A stretch of 64,000 nucleotides of DNA from Clostridiaceae bacterium M8S5 (lineage in GTDB: Bacteria > Bacillota > Clostridia > Tissierellales > MCWD3), in the NCBI GenBank assembly GCA_029227815.1, contig CP118523.1, positions 1,054,001 to 1,118,000 of the forward strand, written 5' to 3'. Within the stretch, counting starts at the first letter, position 1. The number at the start of each line of letters is the position of its first letter. The notes below the pieces were generated by a model, which saw only the letters and a program-made list of their open reading frames with translations, was not told the DNA's origin and searched no databases. Below are positions 1 through 9,438 of the stretch, in pieces. A program made the translations under genes and the position numbers.

Positions 1-15
1 GAGACAGCCCTATAA

Positions 16-339
16 TTATATTAGTTCCTGGAGAGAATTTACAATGTCCTTTAACTCTCCAATTTGGGCAAGTAAAGTAGCATTGCCTTTCTTAGTAATA
101 TGGTAGTGCTTCATAGGCATATTTATTTTTTGATTTATTAACCAAGTGTTATCAACTAAATTTATAGCTTCAAGTTGATACAAATGTGAATAAATAACAC
201 TCTGATTTAAATTAAGATAGGGTACTTTTTCTTGCATTATATTATATAAATCATTAGCTACAAGCTTTTTCTTAGATAATGAATATAGTATAAATACATT
301 TAAAATTGATTGTTCTAAAATATCAGTCATAAAATTCAC
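16..339 (-). CDS. PadR-like winged-helix transcriptional regulator
   Basis: Small (about 107 residues) DNA-binding protein. The pattern of an N-terminal helix, a segment with SVIYSHLYQLE resembling the PadR recognition helix, then KHYHITKKGNATLL resembling the wing and the start of the dimer helix, fits the PadR family. An ATG lies at 354, but AGGTGG on the minus strand (about 344-349) would fall inside that reading, so I prefer the GTG at 339, six bases downstream of it. An ATG at 330 is also possible. It is divergent from the MoxR operon. The target is unknown and the family call is by pattern only. Confidence 0.6.
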   Translation of the reverse strand: MNFMTDILEQSILNVFILYSLSKKKLVANDLYNIMQEKVPYLNLNQSVIYSHLYQLEAINLVDNTWLINQKINMPMKHYHITKKGNATLLAQIGELKDIVNSLQELI

Positions 340-532
340 CAAAAACCACCTCATTACATCAGAAAATTTCAGAAAATTAAGAATCTTATTAATTATTAGT
401 AATATTCTGATAAATTACAGGATTCATAAATATTTAGCAGAATATAAACATAAAGAGTATATTATACAATATTACAATGAAGGGAAAAGTATTAAAAGTT
501 TTTGATTAAAAAACAAGCATAGGAGGGGTATA

Positions 533-1477
533 ATGAACTGTCACAAAGGCAAATTACTTATGGAGAATATGGAGAAAATAATAACAGGTAAAAAAGAGGT
601 AATAAAGTATGTAGTAATAAGCTTATTAAGTCGAGGTCATGTGTTGATAGAAGATGTTCCAGGAGTAGGAAAGACAACATTAGTAAAAGCATTGGCGAGA
701 TCAATAGAATCTGATTTTAAAAGGATTCAATTCACACCAGATTTATTACCATCAGATATAATAGGTATTTCAATTTATGATAAAAACACACAAGAATTCA
801 GATTTGTAAAAGGGCCGATATTTGGTAGTGTTATATTAGCAGATGAAATCAACAGAACATCACCAAAAACTCAATCAAGTCTTTTAGAATGTATGGGAGA
901 GAAAAAAATAACAGTAGATGGAGATATATTTGAGATGAAAGAGCCGTTCATAATATTAGCAACACAAAATCCGATAGAATATGAAGGAACATTTCCTCTT
1001 CCAGAAGCTCAATTAGACAGATTTTTAATGAAGATAACTATTGGATATCCAGATAAATTTAGTGAGGTTACAATATTAGAAAAGTTTCATAATAGTGATC
1101 CATTATTAGATTTACAATCGGTGGTAAGTAGCCAAGATATTGTAGAAATGCAAAATGAAGTAGATGATGTACATGTAGATGATAAAATATATGACTATAT
1201 AGTTAATATAATAAATGAAACTAGAAATGATACAAATATAAGATTAGGGGTAAGTCCAAGAGGAGGAATAGCGTTGTTAAAGGCTTCTAAAGCTATTGCT
1301 TATTTAAATGACAGAGATTATGTATTGCCTGATGACGTCAAAGAACTTGCAGTACCAGTGCTAAATCATAGAATCATGTTAACACACGAAGCTAGAGTAA
1401 TGAACCTTACTAAAGAAGATTGTATAAAAGATATAATCTTTAAAGTGAAAATTCCTGTGGTGAGCAACAATGACTAA
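533..1477 (+). CDS. MoxR-family AAA+ ATPase
   Basis: 314-residue AAA+ ATPase of the MoxR group, thought to act as a chaperone with neighbouring DUF58 and transglutaminase proteins. Visible motifs are Walker A GVGKTT (about residues 44-50), Walker B VILADEINRT (about 100-108) and sensor 1 LATQNP (about 142-147), followed by the helical lid with SPRGGIALLKASKA. A strong AGGAGGGG ribosome site lies 6 bases before the ATG. It opens a three-gene operon: its stop overlaps the DUF58 start by 8 bases and the transglutaminase gene follows 4 bases later. The function of this conserved trio is not established; cell-envelope or protein-complex maturation is an inference. Confidence 0.92.
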   Translation: MNCHKGKLLMENMEKIITGKKEVIKYVVISLLSRGHVLIEDVPGVGKTTLVKALARSIESDFKRIQFTPDLLPSDIIGISIYDKNTQEFRFVKGPIFGSVILADEINRTSPKTQSSLLECMGEKKITVDGDIFEMKEPFIILATQNPIEYEGTFPLPEAQLDRFLMKITIGYPDKFSEVTILEKFHNSDPLLDLQSVVSSQDIVEMQNEVDDVHVDDKIYDYIVNIINETRNDTNIRLGVSPRGGIALLKASKAIAYLNDRDYVLPDDVKELAVPVLNHRIMLTHEARVMNLTKEDCIKDIIFKVKIPVVSNND

Positions 1478-2648
1478 AAAAGTATTGTATATATGTATTG
1501 CAATAATAAATTTGTTATTAGCACTACTAGTAGGGGGAAGATTTTCATACTTTATGTTTTTGTTAACAATTTCTATATATTTGTATGCAAAGATATCAAC
1601 ATACTTTATCAGAAAAAATTTGATAGTAAATTTTTGGATAGACAATACTTGTATTAACAAGGAAGATACAGTAGTAATAGATTACAATGTATATAACTCA
1701 TCTATATTTCCAATCCCATTTATGATAGTATCAGACGAAATACCTAAAAGATTATCAAGGATAGCAAGTAAAAACGAAATATACCAAGCAAACCCTTTTG
1801 AGACAACAATAATTAGCAGAGAAATAGTATCAGAGCATAGAGGGCAATATGACTTAAGTGAATTAAAACTGAAAATAGGGGATGTATTTGGTTTAGTAAA
1901 ACGAGAAGTTATATTGAGAGATCCAATAAAATTGAAGGTTTATCCTAAAATATACCCATTAGAAGAATACAAAATAGACATGGTAAAGTCTTTCGGCAAA
2001 ATTATTTCAAATAAAAAAATCTACGAAGATTATTCAAATTTCCGAAATCTAAAAGAATATATTCCAGGTGATAGTGTAAAATTGATTGATTGGAAAGCTA
2101 GTGCAAAGAATGATGAACTATATATTAAGAAATTCGATTCATCCTCAAAAATCAAGATACACATATATCTAGATTTTAAATTCAGCAAATTTAAGTCAGA
2201 TAAAACAAGCGATATTGAAGAAAAATTAGCAGAATGTGCAATTAGCTTAAGCTATCATATGCTTAAAAAAGGATTTGAGACTGTATTTACAACATATACA
2301 GAAAAGAGAGTTAATATAGCAGGTAGAAATTTAAATGCAATAGGTTCATTTTTAGAGGTATTGTCAATTATTAGGCCTAAAAGTGAAGTAGGCGTATCAG
2401 AAATGATTAAAAATGGACACGGTTCTGAGGATAATGATGGTGTAATAGTTATAATAACACCGCATATAGATGATAGCCTAAGAAAAACAATAGCAGAGTT
2501 AAAAATGAGGAAAATCAATGTAGCGGTTATTTTAGTAGGTAAGTTTATATATGTAAAAAATATAAAAGACTTTGAGATACTTAAGGAATTAAAAGTTAAA
2601 CACAACATAATTGACATAAATGACAATATATCACAGGTTTTGAGGTGA
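1470..2648 (+). CDS. DUF58 domain membrane protein
   Basis: 392 residues. Two hydrophobic segments occupy roughly residues 4-45, followed by a soluble region. The DUF58 signature, with FRNLKEYIPGDS followed by IDWKASAKNDELYIKKF, is at about 190-225. The remainder resembles the von Willebrand A-like fold usual for the family. It overlaps the MoxR gene by 8 bases, and the pairing MoxR plus DUF58 plus transglutaminase is one of the commonest arrangements of these families. The molecular role is unknown; MoxR probably remodels or inserts this partner. Confidence 0.9.
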   Translation: MTKKVLYICIAIINLLLALLVGGRFSYFMFLLTISIYLYAKISTYFIRKNLIVNFWIDNTCINKEDTVVIDYNVYNSSIFPIPFMIVSDEIPKRLSRIASKNEIYQANPFETTIISREIVSEHRGQYDLSELKLKIGDVFGLVKREVILRDPIKLKVYPKIYPLEEYKIDMVKSFGKIISNKKIYEDYSNFRNLKEYIPGDSVKLIDWKASAKNDELYIKKFDSSSKIKIHIYLDFKFSKFKSDKTSDIEEKLAECAISLSYHMLKKGFETVFTTYTEKRVNIAGRNLNAIGSFLEVLSIIRPKSEVGVSEMIKNGHGSEDNDGVIVIITPHIDDSLRKTIAELKMRKINVAVILVGKFIYVKNIKDFEILKELKVKHNIIDINDNISQVLR

Positions 2649-2652
2649 AAAG

Positions 2653-4890
2653 GTGAAATCACGATTATTATCATTAATAAATATAGGAATAAGCTATGTA
2701 TTTTTATTTTATATATTAAGACTCTTAAATCTAGAACTGTCCTTGATTAATACGTCTATAGTCATAATCCTACCAGTAGTTATATCAATTCTAATTAATT
2801 TAATGTTTAAAAATAAAAAAATTACGCTACTAATATTAATAATAATACTAACAGTAGGTCTATTTCTAGCATTAAAGTACAAAGAAGAATACAAATTAGT
2901 AAAAGAGACGATAGCAGATTTTATAACTTGGGCTATTAGGTTTATAAAAGGATATGGAATAATTCACAAGAATTACAGTTATGTATTAATAGCAGTCTTA
3001 AGTATAGTTATCACAAATGTTTGCTATTTATTATATATAAAAAATAAATCTATAATACTTAAGCTTCTCAGTGGAACAGCAATATTTCTTATAAGTTGGT
3101 TTTATTATATAGATTTCGCTCTGAACTATTATATAGTGTACTGTTTTTTTATGCTAATACTGATTGGAAACAAATCTTATCAAATATATAACAAATCATG
3201 GAGTAAGAATAAAAGCTTAACCGTATATGTTAGAGAAAGCAAATGGCTTAAATACGCAATAATATCATCGTTCATATTAACAATCTTAGTAGCTATATTG
3301 CCAAAAGATATAGCACCTATTTCCTGGCCGTGGCTTGATAGAGCTATAAATAGTAGATTTCCACAGCTAGCAAAGTGGAGAAATGATCATAATAAATCAC
3401 TAGGATATGGTACTTCAGTGAGCTTTGATTTGTCTATTACAGAGTTACAAAGTGAAAAAAACAGACTAGGAGGACCTATTACTCCATCAAATACACTTAT
3501 GTTTAGAGTGAGAGGAGAAGAAAGAAAATATCTAAGAGGAAGAGTTTCAAATACCTATACAGGTTTTCATTGGAAAAGAGAAAAAACGATATTTACTAAG
3601 CAAATAGGTGGAAGTAACTTAAAATACTTTAGAGAAGGTTTAGTTAAAGGGAAAGTTAACAACCTAGTAATCGAGCATGTAGGTATATCTACATCAACCA
3701 TATTTGCACCACTTGTTAGTAATCAGGTTCATATAGAAGGTAACAACTATGTAAATAGGAACTTTGAGATGTTTAATGAAAGAATGATAATGAAAAATGA
3801 AAATTATAAAGTTTATTATGTCAAGAATAATTCATTAGGATATAGAGGTAATTTTCGAGAATTAACAAATAAACAAAAGCAGGAATGTTTGCAGATACCA
3901 AATATAGTTCCGGATAGAGTAAAAGAGCTAGCAGAGCAAATAACAGCAGGTTATGACAATGATTTAGACAAATTGACAGCTATAGAGAACTATTTAAGAA
4001 CTTATGAATACACATATGAGGCACAACTTAATCCATACAACAGAGATTTTGTAGATTATTTCTTATTTGATACTAAAAAAGGGTACTGTACTTATTTTGC
4101 ATCAGCAATGGTCATATTGGCACGAAGTGTTGATATACCTACTAGATATGTAGAGGGTTTTTCGATGCCACAGGCAAAGAAGGATGGATATTATGAGGTT
4201 TATAGTGACAATGCACATGCTTGGGTAGAAGCTTATATAAAAGAAAGAGGATGGATAACCTTTGAGCCTACGCCCGCGTATGAATTAATTAACCATGATA
4301 TAGAAGAAGAAAAAGAAGACAAAAAGCAGCAGATAACTAAGGACTATAAATCACAATCTAATACAAGAAAAATGAAAGCAATGTTAGACTTAGAGGAGGA
4401 AATGAATTTTAGTTTAGAAAATATAAATAACAAAGATAAAAATAAAAGCGTAAATATATTGATAATATTATATATAGTGCTTATTTTAATAGGATTAGTA
4501 ATTAGTATCTTTGCTTTAATACTATATAGAAATAATAGAAAGATTAAGCAAAAGAAAATTAAAATAAGTGGAACAAATGAAATAGTCAAATATTACGTTA
4601 GTTATATCAACAAAATTATAGAGAGAAATGGAACGGTAAGAGAAGAGCAGGAGACTATATCAGAGTTCTTTACTAGAGCTGAAAGCAAGTTACAAGTAAA
4701 AGAAATAGCATTAGAAAAAGTACTCGACATATATCTTAGGTCAATTTACAGTAAAGGCATTATAGACAAGGATGATATAAAGTATGTAAGAGATTATTAT
4801 TACAAATGGTTAGAATCTAAACAAAATAATACGTCAACTATTAAAAATAAGTATTTATATTATGAAATAGATAAAAAACTTCTTCTTTAA
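2653..4890 (+). CDS. TgpA-like membrane transglutaminase-domain protein
   Basis: 745 residues starting at GTG, with GAGGTG six bases upstream. The first ~215 residues contain about six hydrophobic segments. An extracytoplasmic transglutaminase-like core follows, with the nucleophile in KKGYCTYFASAMVILAR and the histidine in DNAHAWVEAY. The third acidic position reads WITFEPTP, that is Glu where many papain-like members have Asp. A final membrane helix lies near residue 605 and a DUF4129-like tail ends the protein. As third gene after MoxR and DUF58 it completes a conserved envelope-associated operon. Whether it cross-links or cleaves amide bonds cannot be told from sequence. Confidence 0.9.
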   Translation: MKSRLLSLINIGISYVFLFYILRLLNLELSLINTSIVIILPVVISILINLMFKNKKITLLILIIILTVGLFLALKYKEEYKLVKETIADFITWAIRFIKGYGIIHKNYSYVLIAVLSIVITNVCYLLYIKNKSIILKLLSGTAIFLISWFYYIDFALNYYIVYCFFMLILIGNKSYQIYNKSWSKNKSLTVYVRESKWLKYAIISSFILTILVAILPKDIAPISWPWLDRAINSRFPQLAKWRNDHNKSLGYGTSVSFDLSITELQSEKNRLGGPITPSNTLMFRVRGEERKYLRGRVSNTYTGFHWKREKTIFTKQIGGSNLKYFREGLVKGKVNNLVIEHVGISTSTIFAPLVSNQVHIEGNNYVNRNFEMFNERMIMKNENYKVYYVKNNSLGYRGNFRELTNKQKQECLQIPNIVPDRVKELAEQITAGYDNDLDKLTAIENYLRTYEYTYEAQLNPYNRDFVDYFLFDTKKGYCTYFASAMVILARSVDIPTRYVEGFSMPQAKKDGYYEVYSDNAHAWVEAYIKERGWITFEPTPAYELINHDIEEEKEDKKQQITKDYKSQSNTRKMKAMLDLEEEMNFSLENINNKDKNKSVNILIILYIVLILIGLVISIFALILYRNNRKIKQKKIKISGTNEIVKYYVSYINKIIERNGTVREEQETISEFFTRAESKLQVKEIALEKVLDIYLRSIYSKGIIDKDDIKYVRDYYYKWLESKQNNTSTIKNKYLYYEIDKKLLL

Positions 4891-4967
4891 AAGATTGTAA
4901 TAATTCATATCATTGTATATACTATACGTATTGAAAAAAAAGCATAGGAAAGTACAGAGGTGAAGAT

Positions 4968-5789
4968 ATGAATTACAAAATGATAGCGATAGATATGGAT
5001 GGAACATTGTTAAACAGTAAACATACTGTATCAGATAAGAATAAAAACATGCTAAAAGTAGCTACAGAAAAAGGTATACAAGTTGTTATATCAACAGGAA
5101 GAATATTTACATCAGCGAGATACTACGCAAAACTTTTAGGGTTGATAACACCTATAATAGCATGTAATGGAGCATATGTATGTGAATATCACAAAGACAA
5201 CGTGTTATACGACAATAATATAGATTCTTATAACGCAGGAAAGATAATAGATATATTAGAACAAAATGATATATTATATAGGTTTTATGATAATGACAAT
5301 TTTTATCTTAAAAAGCTAGAACGAATGGATGAAAAGTACATTGAGTGGAAAACGACATGCGAAGAACTGTTTAAGGTTAAGATAACTAGCCTTGAAGATG
5401 TGAGAGCTTACGTAAAAGAACATAAACCTAAAATTTACAAATTCTTTGTAACAGAAGAAGATGAACAAAAACTAAATAATGTGAAAGAGCAAATAATGCA
5501 AATAGAAGGAGTAGATGTGGTTAGTTCGTGGAAAGGGAGCTTTGACATAATGAATAAAGGGGTGTCAAAGGGAAAGGCACTAGAGGAACTCTGCAAAATA
5601 ATGAATATAAAAAGAGAAGAAGTTATAGCAATAGGAGATAATTTTAACGATGTATCAATGATAGAGTTTGCTGGCACAGGAGTAGCTATGGGTAACGGAG
5701 AAGATGGAGTAAAAGCAATAGCTGATATAGTGACTGAGTCTAACGATAATGATGGAGTAGCAAAAATATTAAGAGAGTTAATAGGGTAA
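4968..5789 (+). CDS. Cof-type HAD hydrolase
   Basis: 273-residue cytosolic phosphatase of the Cof/YkrA group. Motif I is IDMDGTLLNS (about residues 8-17, nucleophile Asp), motif II is the serine/threonine in VVISTGR, a conserved KGKAL lysine is near residue 201, and motif IV is GDNFNDVSMIEFAGTGVAMGNG. The C2 cap sits between motifs II and III as usual. Members dephosphorylate sugar phosphates or flavin precursors with broad specificity, so the substrate is not assignable. GAGGTG lies 7 bases before the ATG. It probably shares a transcript with trmL, 21 bases downstream. Confidence 0.9.
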   Translation: MNYKMIAIDMDGTLLNSKHTVSDKNKNMLKVATEKGIQVVISTGRIFTSARYYAKLLGLITPIIACNGAYVCEYHKDNVLYDNNIDSYNAGKIIDILEQNDILYRFYDNDNFYLKKLERMDEKYIEWKTTCEELFKVKITSLEDVRAYVKEHKPKIYKFFVTEEDEQKLNNVKEQIMQIEGVDVVSSWKGSFDIMNKGVSKGKALEELCKIMNIKREEVIAIGDNFNDVSMIEFAGTGVAMGNGEDGVKAIADIVTESNDNDGVAKILRELIG

Positions 5790-5810
5790 ACTAAGATTAG
5801 GAGAGATAGA

Positions 5811-6281
5811 ATGTCATTAAATATAGTATTAATAGAACCAGAAATACCGCAAAACACAGGTAATATAGCGAGAACATGTGCAATAACAGGAGCGGTTTTA
5901 CATTTGATAAGGCCTCTAGGATTTTCTGTTGACAGTAAACATTTAAAAAGAGCAGGTCTTGATTATTGGGAGTTATTAGATATCAGATATTACGATTCTT
6001 TTGAAGAGTTATTAAATCAGCATGATAAAAGTAAGTTTTTTTATGCTACTACAAAGGCATCGCATAAACATACCGATGTAAAATACACTGAGGATTCCTT
6101 TTTAGTGTTTGGAAAAGAAACTAAAGGCATACCAGAAGATATACTAAACTCTAACAAAGATCAATGCATAAGGATACCTATGAAAGACTGTGAGGCAGCA
6201 AGGTCTTTAAATCTTGCAAATTCAGTATCAATAATAGTATATGAAGCATTAAGGCAGACTGATTACCAAGGCTTAAGATAA
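5811..6281 (+). CDS. trmL: tRNA (cytidine/uridine-34-2'-O)-methyltransferase
   Basis: 156 residues, the usual TrmL length. SPOUT-fold landmarks are IEPEIPQNTGNIARTC near the N terminus, FGKETKGIPEDIL around residue 102 and the knot region IPM...ARSLNLANSVSIIVYEALRQ at the C terminus. TrmL uses S-adenosylmethionine to 2'-O-methylate the wobble base of tRNA-Leu isoacceptors. AGGAGAG ribosome site 8 bases upstream. It follows the HAD gene closely and is probably cotranscribed. High confidence in family, good in substrate because the protein is the short, single-domain type. Confidence 0.93.
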   Translation: MSLNIVLIEPEIPQNTGNIARTCAITGAVLHLIRPLGFSVDSKHLKRAGLDYWELLDIRYYDSFEELLNQHDKSKFFYATTKASHKHTDVKYTEDSFLVFGKETKGIPEDILNSNKDQCIRIPMKDCEAARSLNLANSVSIIVYEALRQTDYQGLR

Positions 6282-6407
6282 GACTGTAAAAAGATACCAC
6301 CATAGTATTTGCAAAAATCACATGAAATTTAACATAGATTTAACAAAAGTATTATTAATTTATTGTATTATAGAATCTGATGTTAGAAAATACTTAGGAG
6401 GACTTAT

Positions 6408-8024
6408 ATGTTAAAATTAGTATTTACAGTACTTGGGGGACTTGGATTATTTCTATATGGTATGAATCTTATGGGAATGGGGCTTCAAAAGGTAGCTGGA
6501 GATAAGCTTAAAAAGCTTATAGAAATACTTACGAACAACAAGCTCATGGGAGTTTTTGTAGGTGTACTAGTTACAATGTTAATACAAAGTAGTAGTGCTA
6601 CAACAGTAATGGTAGTCGGCTTTGTTAATGCAGGGTTGATGTCATTGTCACAAGCAATAGGTATAATAATGGGAGCCAATATTGGTACAACAGTAACAGG
6701 TCAGCTAATAGCTTTCAAATTAACAGATATAGCACCACTAGTAATAGCTATAGGTGTTGCAATATGGCTAGTCTCATCAAAAAAGAAGAATAAGGAAATA
6801 GCCGAAGTACTGATTGGATTTGGGGTATTATTTTTAGGTATGAGTATGATGTCAGGGGCATTGAAGCCATATGCTAAATCACCAGTATTCATTGATATTA
6901 TTAAAAGCTTAAACAACCCATTTTTAGGCATATTAGTAGGTTTTGGTATTACTGTATTAGTACAAAGTAGTAGTGCATCGCTGGGACTATTACTTGCAGT
7001 AGCATCAACAACTGATTTATTTACTCTAAATTTAGCATTTCCAATATTATTTGGTCAAAACATAGGTACTTGTGTTACAGCAGTACTATCAAGTATAGGT
7101 GCAAATAAAACAGCCAAGAAGGCAGCGTTTATGCATTTATTATTCAATATAGTTGGAACGGGTATATTTATGATTGCTATATATGTGTTACCAATACAAG
7201 ATTGGATAAAAAAACTTAACCCTACTGACATAGAAAGACAGATAGCTAACGCTCATACAATATTTAATATAGCAAATACGATTATATTATTCCCATTTGC
7301 TGAACTAATAGTGAGAGCAGCAAATAGGGTGATTCCTGGGGAAGATGACGATGATGAGGTACAAGGTCTTAAGTATCTTGATCAAAGGATAATGGAGACA
7401 CCTCCGATAGCAGTAGGAATGGCTTCAAAAGAAGTTCTAAGAATGGGTAAATTAGTTAAAAAGACATTAGCATTGTCAAGAGAAGCATTCTTTAAATCTG
7501 ACGAAAAACTAACACATAAAGTATTTGAAGAAGAAAAGAAAATTAATTGGATGGAAAAATCTATAACTAATTATTTAATAGAGCTGTTAAATGCACCACT
7601 TACAGATAGCCAACATGTAATAGTAACAACTTTATTAAACACAGTAAATGATTTAGAAAGAATAGGAGACCACGCAGATAATTTAGCAGAGTTTGCTCAG
7701 TATAGAATAGATAATAAAATAAAGATGTCTGATTATGCTCTAAAGGAAATAGACATAATGTTTACAAAAGTGCAAGATTCATTTGAAAGATCATTACTTG
7801 CATACAAAGATCCTAACGAGAAGATAGTAGCGTCGGTAATCAGTGCAGAAGAAGATATAGATAAAATGGAAAAACAACTTAGAGCTAACCACATAGACAG
7901 ACTTAATAAACAGCAGTGTTCAGGTAGCTCAGGAATAGTATTCCTAGATATAATAAGTAACTTAGAGAGAATTGCAGATCATTCATCAAACATAGCATTA
8001 GCAATAAGAGATGCATTATACTAG
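6408..8024 (+). CDS. Na+/phosphate cotransporter, NptA-type with PhoU-like tail
   Basis: 538 residues. The membrane half carries the two inverted QSSSA repeats diagnostic of Na/Pi-II symporters: LIQSSSATTVMVVGFVNAG (about residue 50) and LVQSSSASLGLLLAVAS (about 185). Roughly residues 345-535 form a helical PhoU-like domain with LERIGDHADNLAEF and LERIADHSSNIALAIRDA. It imports phosphate with sodium, and the PhoU-like tail probably regulates activity. AGGAGG lies 6 bases before the ATG. It is monocistronic and ends at a clear terminator (8034-8068). Confidence 0.93.
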   Translation: MLKLVFTVLGGLGLFLYGMNLMGMGLQKVAGDKLKKLIEILTNNKLMGVFVGVLVTMLIQSSSATTVMVVGFVNAGLMSLSQAIGIIMGANIGTTVTGQLIAFKLTDIAPLVIAIGVAIWLVSSKKKNKEIAEVLIGFGVLFLGMSMMSGALKPYAKSPVFIDIIKSLNNPFLGILVGFGITVLVQSSSASLGLLLAVASTTDLFTLNLAFPILFGQNIGTCVTAVLSSIGANKTAKKAAFMHLLFNIVGTGIFMIAIYVLPIQDWIKKLNPTDIERQIANAHTIFNIANTIILFPFAELIVRAANRVIPGEDDDDEVQGLKYLDQRIMETPPIAVGMASKEVLRMGKLVKKTLALSREAFFKSDEKLTHKVFEEEKKINWMEKSITNYLIELLNAPLTDSQHVIVTTLLNTVNDLERIGDHADNLAEFAQYRIDNKIKMSDYALKEIDIMFTKVQDSFERSLLAYKDPNEKIVASVISAEEDIDKMEKQLRANHIDRLNKQQCSGSSGIVFLDIISNLERIADHSSNIALAIRDALY

Positions 8025-8033
8025 ATTGTTATA

Positions 8034-8068
8034 AAGAACTGAAAGAGAATAATTTTCAGTTCTTTTTT
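8034..8068 (+). terminator. Terminator of the Na/Pi symporter gene
   Basis: AAGAACTGAAA pairs with TTTCAGTTCTT across a 9-base loop and is followed by a T run, a textbook intrinsic terminator 10 bases after the stop codon. Confidence 0.88.
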
Positions 8069-8085
8069 ATTAAGTAACAAAGAAA

Positions 8086-8283
8086 AAAGGACTACTTTTG
8101 AGTCCTTTTTAGATTGATGACAAAGGCATCAAAATAACAGAGTGTAAAAAGAGCTCAATTTCAAGGCGCATTAAAATTGAGTAGCAGAGCTTACTTAAAG
8201 GTTAGTGAGCAACTGAAATTTTAACAACAACGCAGAAATTGGGCTTTTGTCTACAGTCTGAAAGGACTATTTTGAGTTCCTTT
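8086..8283. repeat. Palindromic element flanked by duplicated hairpin
   Basis: An imperfect palindrome (about 8150-8248) has outer arms GCTCAATTTC/GAAATTGGGC and inner arms TTAAAATTGAGT/ACTGAAATTTTAA. Read on the minus strand its edges contain CTGCGTTG and GCGCCTTG, like the repeat units at 23.4-24.2 kb and 44.1 kb. It is bracketed by near-identical 23-base sequences, AAAGGACTACTTTTGAGTCC at 8086 and AAAGGACTATTTTGAGTTCC at 8261. Each can fold as a terminator-like hairpin and may serve the converging genes. Confidence 0.6.
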
Positions 8284-8292
8284 ATTCTTAAT

Positions 8293-8565
8293 CTATTCAT
8301 CAATTTTAGCGGCTTCTAGTACCTCGTTCATTTTGGACATTATGTATTCATATCCATTCTTACTGTGAGGTATTAAGCATCCACTACAATCTTTGATTCC
8401 ATTTACATATTTGAAGTTACCACCACATTTATCCTTTAGCATATATAATGGACAAAAGCAGAACATGCAATTAAATTCCTTATCATCTTTTACTTTATGA
8501 CAGGGAAAATATTCACATTTTCTGTGATTATAAAATTTATAATTAGTAGTCTTAGTTTCACTCAT
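8293..8565 (-). CDS. Cysteine-rich small domain protein
   Basis: 90 residues with nine cysteines in the order KCEYFPCHK, NCMFCFCPLY, KCGG, DCSGCLIPH. This matches the cysteine-rich small domain family, probably a metal-binding module found in anaerobes, sometimes beside corrinoid or metal-enzyme genes. GGAGGTG lies six bases before the ATG at 8565; an earlier TTG at 8580 would place the ribosome site inside the gene, so it is rejected. It is transcribed towards the Na/Pi gene and away from the grd operon. Function is unknown; binding of zinc or an iron-sulfur cluster is an inference from the cysteines. Confidence 0.85.
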   Translation of the reverse strand: MSETKTTNYKFYNHRKCEYFPCHKVKDDKEFNCMFCFCPLYMLKDKCGGNFKYVNGIKDCSGCLIPHSKNGYEYIMSKMNEVLEAAKIDE

Positions 8566-8718
8566 ATATAGCACCTCCAAAACAATTATATCAAAATAGT
8601 GTCAAAAGTTAAAATTTTTAATATACTATAATAGTAGAACTAAATGAGCAAAATAGAAGCTTTGATAGCATAATTAAAGGTTAGAATTATTAAAATAAAA
8701 AAATATTTAAAATAAATG

Positions 8719-8747
8719 TTGAATTAAGGATGAGCGTGTATTATAAT
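8719..8747 (+). promoter_or_regulatory. Sigma-A promoter of the glycine reductase operon
   Basis: TTGAAT, a 17-base spacer and a perfect TATAAT. Predicted transcription start is about 8754, some 30 bases before the glycine riboswitch. Confidence 0.8.
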
Positions 8748-8783
8748 AAAGCTGTAAAAGTTAAAAATTAAATGAAATCTGGA

Positions 8784-8957
8784 TGACGGATACGGGAGAG
8801 AACAGATTGTCGCCGAAGGAGTAAGCATTGAGCTTGCCGTTCAAATGTGAAGCTCTCAGGCAAAAGGACCGTATTTTGACAGGACTCTGAAGAGCGTAAG
8901 CACCGTAGGAGCAATTCTTTTGAAAAAAAGAAGAATCTCTCAGGTTTAAAACAGAGC
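8784..8957 (+). ncRNA. Tandem glycine riboswitch (gcvT motif)
   Basis: Two adjacent glycine aptamers. Aptamer 1 has P1 ATACGG (8790-8795) pairing with CCGTAT (8869-8874), with GGGAGAGA, GCCGAAGGAG and CTCTCAGGCAAAAGGACCG between. Aptamer 2 has P1 CTCTG (8885-8889) with CAGAG (8952-8956) and CACCGTAGGAGCAA plus ATCTCTCAGG inside. These are the conserved gcvT-motif core strings in the right order and spacing. The second P1 ends where the following terminator begins, so ligand binding and termination probably compete. Glycine should favour read-through into the operon that consumes it. Confidence 0.95.
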
Positions 8958-8990
8958 ATAAGGCATTGTATGGTGTCGTATGCTTTTTTT
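8956..8990 (+). terminator. Riboswitch expression platform terminator
   Basis: GCATAAGGCA pairs with TGTCGTATGC (one mismatch) around an 8-base loop and is followed by seven T. It starts at the last P1 base of aptamer 2, so an antitermination switch is likely. Confidence 0.85.
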
Positions 8991-9043
8991 GTACGCAGAA
9001 AGTAATACTATCATACAAATACTCAAAATAGGAAGTGTGTAAA

Positions 9044-9403
9044 ATGATTGTTATTACAAATAACCCATTAGTAAAAAAAGAGTTAATACAATTTGAAGTT
9101 GTATACAAAGAACTTGAGTATTTAGAGATACTAAAAATAGTTAGAGACATGATACATAAAGGTCACAAACTATTAACACATCCTCTTTCGGGTAGCGTTA
9201 AGCCTAATGAAACCCCGTACAAATCTATTGCTGTTTCAAAGCAAAAACATAAACTTGATATGGAGTCGCTAATGATTATTGAAAAGAGTATAGAGACTAC
9301 CATAAAGTTTTTTAAGAATCCAAAACGACCAACATACACAAAAAGTATACTAGAAGATTTTCAATTAATAGATAAAGGATTAATTGAAAAAGCTTTAAGA
9401 TGA
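9044..9403 (+). CDS. grdX: GrdX family protein of the glycine reductase operon
   Basis: 119-residue soluble protein with MIVITNNPLVK at the N terminus and HPLSGSVKPNETPYKSI in the middle, which I recognise as GrdX, the small leading protein of clostridial grd operons. Its function is not known. A GTG at 9035 is in frame, but GGAAG at 9031-9035 is then placed wrongly, so the ATG at 9044 is chosen. It is the first gene behind the glycine riboswitch and precedes trxB by 35 bases. Confidence 0.85.
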   Translation: MIVITNNPLVKKELIQFEVVYKELEYLEILKIVRDMIHKGHKLLTHPLSGSVKPNETPYKSIAVSKQKHKLDMESLMIIEKSIETTIKFFKNPKRPTYTKSILEDFQLIDKGLIEKALR

Positions 9404-9438
9404 TACATAAAATAAATTTATTTAAGGAGTGATCTCAC

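Noticed and set aside
8761-9150. Two minus-strand open frames (63 and 129 codons) across the grd leader
   Set aside because: They run through the glycine riboswitch and terminator and into the start of grdX; no ribosome site and no plausible protein.
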